Shown one piece after another: positions 61,741 through 64,000 of a stretch of DNA of 64,000 nucleotides (the first letter of the stretch is position 1; each line of letters starts with the position of its first letter). The notes beneath the pieces were generated by a model, which saw nothing but the letters and a program-made list of their open reading frames with translations, was not told where the DNA came from and ran no database searches. Origin of the DNA: Apostichopus japonicus (lineage: Eukaryota > Echinodermata > Holothuroidea > Aspidochirotida > Stichopodidae); NCBI RefSeq assembly GCF_037975245.1, contig NC_092569.1, positions 34,136,668 to 34,200,667 on the forward strand. The letters run 5' to 3'. The translations under genes and the position numbers were made by a program.

Positions 61741-63166
61741 AAAACTTCTGGAGTACCTTAGACGGGTTATTCGGTTTGTGAATGTAATGAAACGTGAGAT
61801 TCGGACTGGTTGGTACTGTCTGGTGCTTCCAACACTGCCAGAAAAGAGTTAGAGTATTGCTGGAAAGCGTTCTTTACTGTCAATTAATTGTAATAAAGCA
61901 CAAATCATGACATTGTCAGAGAAAGCACATGTGATAAAAAACAATCATCACTCTGAAGATCCACCATATTCTTCCAAGAAAGTTCTTTCCTCTTCTGTGC
62001 CAAAAAAGTTTTGTCTCTGTTTGGAACCAAGAAAAACAAAACAGGCTTGATTATAGACTAAAACACTGTGAAATGTGGATTGTATATTTGGTTTTGCCTT
62101 CAAACATTACATGCCATATTTGTAAGGCTTTCTTCATACTATGATATAGTGCAACTAAAACAGTGAAAGGGGGAAGCACATTCTCTTGATTCCAGATGAC
62201 CTTTGACCTATACCAAAGACAAAAACAGGCCTCGACAAATGTTTTGAAAACTACTCGCCAACTGGCGACCGAGTCTAAAATTCTGCTCGACAAAACGTTA
62301 AATTTACTCGCCATTTTTCTCGCTAAGTGTTTGTGTGATATAAGCCTAGGTAGTATGGTCTAACTTAGGATATCGCGTTATAGTGTTACTGTTAGTTGTT
62401 CACAGCAAAATCGATCTAAATTGTGTTCGTCAAAAGTGTTTAAAGCATGATATATATGAAAATATAAAACGGTGAAACATTGTTTATGACTTGCTTTGTA
62501 AAAGTGATCACAAAAATAAGCAATGGCATGGCTGACCATCTGTACATGACATCAGACTATACTGTATCAGTGTATGTGTTAGTATCGTTAACAAGTTAAG
62601 ATAACGCTTGGTACTGACAATTATTATCATTATCGATGATTAGCCTACTGAGTGTCCGACTTGCAGCTTTCACTGGTCAGGTCTCGAGAGTTATCAATTT
62701 TTTGGGACTAAAAATTAATCCAATAAACTTCCTGTTGTTCATTTCGAGAAATGTAATGTTATTTCGGCAAAACTATTATTTTACGTTTGTTTCCTTGAAA
62801 GTTCAGTTCGTATCAATACACTTCGTAGAAAGTTACCGCACCTGAAAAATCTCCGTACATAATGTACGTAAAAATAGTGAGCGATTTTACACAGTTATCT
62901 CCCATTGACATTGGTCGTTGACCAAAAATCCTATTTGGACTTGCTTCAAGTTCACTGCAATAAACTTTCTTATAGTAAGTTGACGAAGGAAGAAACCACC
63001 AAGCTCAGACAGCAGTTACATTGTGATACTTATAACAAAAATTGTAAAAATACGCGGGCTTTTTTCCTTATTTTTTTAGCACACATTCTGCTTCTGCTAA
63101 GGTTCCCGCGAATACTGCTTGCTTAATTACTTATCTTTGGGAAGATGAATAAATGATGGTGTTGAA
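61741..63166. other. Intergenic, nothing firmly recognised
   Basis: A plus-strand frame at 62925-63060 (DQKSYLDLLQVHCNKLSYSK) begins within a region that could follow a splice acceptor near 62895. It has no recognisable domain, so I do not call it. Confidence 0.35.
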
Positions 63167-64000
63167 CACTGGCGGATCCAGGGCCTTTGTTTGGGAGGGG
63201 CCAAAGTGGCATTAGAGTGATATGGGGGAGGGGTCTAAGGGGAGGGTGTGCCCCCTCCCCTTTGGAAAATTTTCTATTGCTGAATGCCCTCAGATGCAAT
63301 TTGGTGGGACAAAAGTGTACAATGGTGATGTTGATTTACTTCTAAAAAAATGTTTCCCAGGTGTAATTTTCTAAAATATTTATAAAACAAAGTTGGGATC
63401 ATCTTTCTCAAGAAATTTCTCATAGGTTATAAATTTCTTACAACCAGCCTGTAATTGCAAAATGGTGTTAAACTGTAATTCCTCATGCTCATACATTTTC
63501 ATAGCTTCCAACTCTTGAGAAGGCAAATGCTGGTCCATGCCACGAATCGCCGTCCTGGGGGAGGGGTATAAGGGGAGGGGGTGTCCCCCTCCCCTTTTGA
63601 ATTTTTTTGGAATCCTGGTGATGCCTACATGTAAAATGGTGGCACTTAGAAAGGCTTTTGTCACCCAAAATTTTCTGAGAAATATGCATTTTTTTGTGTG
63701 TAACATCAATAAATCGAATAGTAGGTGATAATTCATTCTTTCCCGTGGCATGAAAATGTTCGCTGCTCGCCCCAATGAAAAGAAATATAGGCTAATTTGA
63801 GGTTCAAATGATGCTGTAAAGGAGGTTTTATACTCTATTATGCTAAATGCTAAAGAAATGATGGTTGCTAAGTCAAAATTTGATGCAAATTTTTTTTACG
63901 TATACTTGACAATTACAATGCGGATTTTTCGGACGCTTGTGAGGGTCAGCGGGTTTGGGTGTTAGAATGCGGGTCTAATTCCCGCGAATTGCGGGTCAGT
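63167..64000. mobile_element. Second copy of the CACTGGCGGATCC element, runs off the window
   Basis: It starts with the same terminus as 13342 and aligns to the outer sequence of that element to the end of the window with only scattered differences. It lacks the nested insertion, reading AGGGGAGGGTGTGCCCCCTC across the site. The right end lies outside. Confidence 0.9.

Overview
This is a piece of a eukaryotic nuclear genome, most likely a marine invertebrate. I lean to a deuterostome such as an echinoderm, but that rests on general impression (gene families, repeat style, frequent 'taggccta' words) and not on a diagnostic marker. Coding DNA is sparse and spliced with ordinary GT-AG introns. 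Most of the window is intronic or intergenic DNA filled with DNA transposons, many nested, plus retroelements and (TA)n microsatellites.

Region 1 (about 0.3-11.3 kb, minus strand) holds two genes in tandem. Upstream is a long open frame (6784-9261) for an 825-residue protein with two C2H2 zinc fingers and a transposase-like body. Downstream is an eight-exon gene (714-6356) of the family that databases usually call 'SAMD3-like'. All seven intron phases fit. Its sixth exon is split by an 813-bp element with perfect 15-bp terminal inverted repeats and a TTAA duplication, so the frame now stops inside the element. Removing the element and one TTAA restores a continuous 532-codon frame.

Region 2 (13.3-23.3 kb) contains a minus-strand gene for a secreted protein: a signal-peptide exon (23182-23257) and two phase 1-1 sushi-like exons (21488-21736 and 16211-16396). 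Its introns hold a three-deep nest of elements with 8-bp target duplications (13342-15472), a composite element with two foldback-like insertions (16457-19728), and a tRNA-derived SINE.

Region 3 (24.5-41 kb) is mainly mobile elements, with one single-exon gene (30592-31968, minus) for a disordered protein carrying an RVTF motif. A 192-bp retroposed sequence at 34555-34746 begins with about 45 nt of U2 snRNA and is flanked by a 12-bp target duplication.

Region 4 (43.5-59.6 kb) has a class I SAM-dependent methyltransferase gene (43578-47522, minus). Its promoter and first exon recur in inverted orientation about 12 kb away (59435-59557, plus). Between them lie a 36-bp minisatellite, a foldback element, two decayed RTE-like LINE copies (one with an inserted element), and a 2.9-kb element with tandem-repeat arms.

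Region 5 (60-64 kb) holds an LTR-like segment with a TATA box, AACGTT-rich repeats, and a second copy of the 13.3-kb element that runs off the window. This copy lacks the nested insertion and so shows the empty site. Two hairpin motifs recur inside elements whose ends are otherwise different. I regard this, the TTAA-disrupted gene pair and the U2-headed retroposon as the most interesting content.
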